Shown: positions 62,057 to 64,000 of the stretch, one piece after another
Layout: each line of letters begins with the position of its first letter
Numbering within the stretch: the stretch's first letter is position 1
Source: Synechococcus sp. RS9909
GTDB taxonomy: Bacteria; Cyanobacteriota; Cyanobacteriia; PCC-6307; Cyanobiaceae
Reading direction: 5' to 3'
Assembly (NCBI RefSeq): GCF_014279595.1
Contig: NZ_CP047943.1
Coordinates: 868,001 to 932,000 of the forward strand
Length of the DNA: 64,000 bases
Position numbers and translations under genes: made by a program
The notes under the pieces: model-generated
What the model was told of the DNA's origin: nothing
The model's input: only the letters and a program-made list of their open reading frames with translations
The model's database searches: none

Positions 62057-62491
62057 TCAGTCGATGTCGCCGTATTCCTCCAGCAGGGCGATCATGTCGC
62101 GGGCTCGTCGGATGTGGGTGGCGTTGGGTTCGAGCTGGACTTGGAGTTGGAGACAATCGCATCGAGCCTGGCGTCGAGCGCGGCGAGCCGTTCGTCGAGC
62201 TTCCTCAATCGCTCGTCTTCTTTCTGCATCTGCTCGTCTTCTTTCTTCATCTGCAGCAGCCTCTGCTCGATTGCGTATCGCTTCACTCTCAAGTCGACGA
62301 CCGGTCGCCAGTTGAGCTTCTGCAACAGCCGTCGCCAGGGCGGCAGCGATGCAAGGAACTCCTGCTTGCTGCGGTAAATCGACGGTAAGGGCTCGAAAGA
62401 GTTCGACATGGTCGTAACTGGTGAACAACGTGATCAGGGCCAGCAGCACGGCGGCGATCACCGTGACCCATCCCTGTCGATCCAGTGCCAT
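62057..62491 (-). CDS. Hypothetical membrane-anchored helical protein (overlaps another frame)
   Basis: 144 residues, unrecognised. Residues about 7-25 (GWVTVIAAVLLALITLFTSY) form a membrane helix; the middle is a long Arg/Glu/Ala helix (AAADEERRRADAERRRAIEE); the end reads ARDMIALLEEYGDID. Its start lies 16 bases after the MFS stop on the same strand, operon-like. Third-position GC is high at its two ends but low in the middle, where the 105-residue frame looks better. Either both are real, or this is one gene disrupted by frameshifts. Confidence 0.4.
   Translation of the reverse strand: MALDRQGWVTVIAAVLLALITLFTSYDHVELFRALTVDLPQQAGVPCIAAALATAVAEAQLATGRRLESEAIRNRAEAAADEERRRADAERRRAIEEARRTARRARRQARCDCLQLQVQLEPNATHIRRARDMIALLEEYGDID
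62092..62409 (-). CDS. Hypothetical coiled-coil protein (overlaps another frame)
   Basis: 105 residues, unrecognised. Residues 1-45 include YRSKQEFLASLPPWRRLLQK and NWRPVVDLRVKRY; residues 48-85 form a strong charged coiled coil with two near-identical heptads, MKKEDEQ and MQKEDER (encoded by a 21-bp tandem repeat). The C-terminal tail is Ser/Pro-rich. Third-position GC is high through its body, which favours this frame over the competing one in the middle of the region. No clear ribosome binding site. It is convergent with the MntA gene and downstream of the MFS gene. Confidence 0.5.
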   Translation of the reverse strand: MSNSFEPLPSIYRSKQEFLASLPPWRRLLQKLNWRPVVDLRVKRYAIEQRLLQMKKEDEQMQKEDERLRKLDERLAALDARLDAIVSNSKSSSNPTPPTSDEPAT

Positions 62492-62507
62492 CACCGTAGC
62501 CAGCCCA

Positions 62508-63794
62508 TCACGGTTGTTCTGGGCTGACGCGATAGCGCGGGCGCACCGCCTGCAGCAGCGGCAGCACCAGCAGGCACACGAGGGCCATCAGCAGCCACAG
62601 CACCAGGCCGTGGCCCTGGCCATCGAGCAGCACCCCGGCCAGCAGCGGTGCGCCCGTGGCGCTGATGGCGAAGCACTGGGAGAACAGGGCCATCGCCAGG
62701 CCCCGATGCTGTAGGGGCGTTTCTTCCACCATCGCCTCCGCGGCCGTGGGCAGAAACGCGGCTTCGGCGAAGGCCATCGGCAGCACCGCCAGCACAATCA
62801 AGCCAACGCCACCAGTCCAGAGAGCGGAGCCGGCGAGCAGCACACAGCCGCCGCTGAAACTCACCAGCCCCACCCCCAGCCCAAACCGCAGGCTGCGGCC
62901 GGCCACCCAGTTGCCCACCGGCCATTGCAGCAGCACCAGCAATCCCAGCTGCAGCGCAATCAGCCCCCCACTCCAGGCTTCGCTCAGCGCTGGCCGGTCG
63001 AGACCGCCGCGCACCAGATCCAGAGGCAGGGCGCTCTGCAGCAGGGAAATCATGCCGGTGGCCACGATGCTCACCGCCAGCACGGGCAACAGGGGCAGCA
63101 GCCAGCTGCCGTGGCCGCTTGCCCCATCACCATCCGTGAAGCCTCCCTGCCTCGATCCCTGCCTCGATCCCTGCCTTGGATGCAGCATCGCCTCCCGGCC
63201 ATCGGGCAGGGGCCGCCAGATCAGCACCAGCAGCATGCTCAGCACGGCCGAGGCCTCCACCAGAAACACGCCGCGGATCAGGCCCAGGCCGGCGAGCACC
63301 GCACCGATCAGGGCTCCCATCGCCACGCCGAGGGCATCGGCGCTGCGGGCCAAGGCGTAGCCGCGGCTGGAGGGAAAGGCCCCGGTGCTCAGCGGCACGG
63401 CCAGTTCGATCGCCGGGAAATAGAGGCCAGCGGCGATGCCGATCAACAGCTGGCCGATCACATAGCCCTGGAAGCCCTGGGCCTGCAGCAGCACCAGATC
63501 AGCCGCCAGGGCCAGCAGCGCCGCCGCCCGCACGGGCCAGGAGCAGCGGAGGCCTCGATCAAGCAGGAGTCCGCAGAGCAAGCGCGCCACCGTGCCGATC
63601 AGGGCCGATGCCGCCAACCCCTGCCCCACCTGACTGGCGGACAGGTTCGCCTGGTGAAAAATGATCGGGGTCATGTAGATCACCCCACCGGCTCCGAGCG
63701 ATGCCAGCCAGCGGATCACGGCCAACTCCTGCAGGGCTGCGGGAAACTGGTGCCACCAGTGCAGTGGTCTGGGCCTTGCGACGACAACGCTCAA
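62508..63794 (-). CDS. Major facilitator superfamily transporter
   Basis: 428 residues with about twelve hydrophobic segments. Family features: the loop 2-3 signature GLLLDRG, GQLLIGIAAGLYFPAIELAV in the N-half, GYALARSADALGVAMGALIG, and in the C-half FAEAAFLPTAAEAMVEETPL with QHRGLAMALFSQCFAISATG. The central cytoplasmic loop carries a tandem RQGSRQGSRQG from a 12-bp repeat. This resembles drug/sugar efflux-type MFS members; the substrate cannot be told. The ATG at 63794 is 30 bases from the divergent hydrolase start, so they share a very short promoter region. Confidence 0.88.
   Translation of the reverse strand: MSVVVARPRPLHWWHQFPAALQELAVIRWLASLGAGGVIYMTPIIFHQANLSASQVGQGLAASALIGTVARLLCGLLLDRGLRCSWPVRAAALLALAADLVLLQAQGFQGYVIGQLLIGIAAGLYFPAIELAVPLSTGAFPSSRGYALARSADALGVAMGALIGAVLAGLGLIRGVFLVEASAVLSMLLVLIWRPLPDGREAMLHPRQGSRQGSRQGGFTDGDGASGHGSWLLPLLPVLAVSIVATGMISLLQSALPLDLVRGGLDRPALSEAWSGGLIALQLGLLVLLQWPVGNWVAGRSLRFGLGVGLVSFSGGCVLLAGSALWTGGVGLIVLAVLPMAFAEAAFLPTAAEAMVEETPLQHRGLAMALFSQCFAISATGAPLLAGVLLDGQGHGLVLWLLMALVCLLVLPLLQAVRPRYRVSPEQP
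63146..63182 (-). repeat. 12-bp tandem repeat in the MFS gene
   Basis: Three near-identical 12-bp units of the type cctgcctcgatc encode RQGS three times in the predicted cytoplasmic loop between the two halves of the transporter. The repeats keep the frame, so copy-number changes would only lengthen the loop. Confidence 0.7.
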
Positions 63795-63823
63795 CAGGAC
63801 GGCCCCCGTCGTGGCGGGTGGGA

Positions 63824-64000
63824 ATGGGTCTGGTGGCCAGTCTGCTGGTCGCCGCCAGCCCAGTGCGGCCGCTGCGGGCGGCCGAACAGCTGCAGGTGCA
63901 GCTCGATGGCATGGTCATCCCGCTGCAGATCGATGATCTGGTGGCGTGGGGGCGCTCCGGCGGTGTCAGCAATTCCGAGCTGGGCATCTGGCTGAATCTG
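63824..64000 (+). CDS. DUF1400-domain alpha/beta hydrolase, N-terminal fragment
   Basis: Only the first 59 residues are in the window. The start MGLVASLLVAASPVRPLRA is a signal-peptide core ending in a plausible cleavage site before AEQ; then LQVQLDGMVIPLQIDDLVAW and GVSNSELGIWL match the opening of the cyanobacterial DUF1400 hydrolase family (beta strand, then the DL..WG..G helix). In-frame GTG at 63818 or TTG at 63776 would add basic residues (MRRQRSTGRPPSWR) and make a better n-region; the true start is open. Divergent from the MFS gene. Confidence 0.7.
   Translation, partial: MGLVASLLVAASPVRPLRAAEQLQVQLDGMVIPLQIDDLVAWGRSGGVSNSELGIWLNL

Overview
The window looks like a chromosomal segment of a GC-rich cyanobacterium, most likely a picocyanobacterium of the Synechococcus/Cyanobium/Vulcanococcus kind. 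This is inferred from the start of a DUF1400-type alpha/beta hydrolase at the right edge, the style of the two-partner secretion proteins and the high GC3. I cannot name a species. I saw no rRNA, tRNA, CRISPR array or insertion sequence.

Region 1 (1-55053, minus strand) is one gene that fills 86% of the window and runs off the left edge. It starts with ATG at 55053 behind a strong ribosome binding site and stays in one frame to base 1, which gives at least 18,351 codons with the C-terminus unseen. It encodes a TpsA-type exoprotein, a giant surface or secreted adhesin. From the N-terminus it has: a poly-Arg signal peptide; a filamentous-haemagglutinin TPS domain; an acidic Glu/Ser stretch with 67-residue tandem repeats; seven glycine-rich modules regularly spaced among autotransporter-type beta-strand repeats (about 40-51 kb); a long beta-helix region (28-39.6 kb); about 27 YDG-type repeats (19.6-27.4 kb); more beta-strand repeats with a C-type-lectin-like domain (about 11 kb) and an eighth glycine-rich module (about 9 kb). 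Long internal duplications show growth by recombination. Every other long open frame in 1-55 kb is a shadow of this gene.

Region 2 (55053-57475, minus) holds two genes upstream of the giant gene: a 178-residue protein with two tandem DUF6447-like domains, whose stop overlaps the giant gene's start, and a TpsB/FhaC-type outer-membrane transporter. The three form a secretion unit: transporter, small unknown protein, giant cargo.

Region 3 (57638-61186, plus) is a divergent sensory operon: a membrane-anchored type-1 periplasmic binding protein, a two-TM histidine kinase that overlaps it by 4 bases, and a NarL/LuxR-type response regulator. Its position across a 162-base divergent promoter region suggests, but does not prove, that it controls the adhesin unit.

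Region 4 (61296-62041, plus) is a HepT-MntA (HEPN/nucleotidyltransferase) toxin-antitoxin pair with all catalytic motifs present, preceded by nested hairpins and a 12-bp-spaced direct repeat. Region 5 (62057-64000) has two overlapping small frames of uncertain status (minus), an MFS transporter (minus) and the first part of a DUF1400 hydrolase (plus, cut by the window edge).
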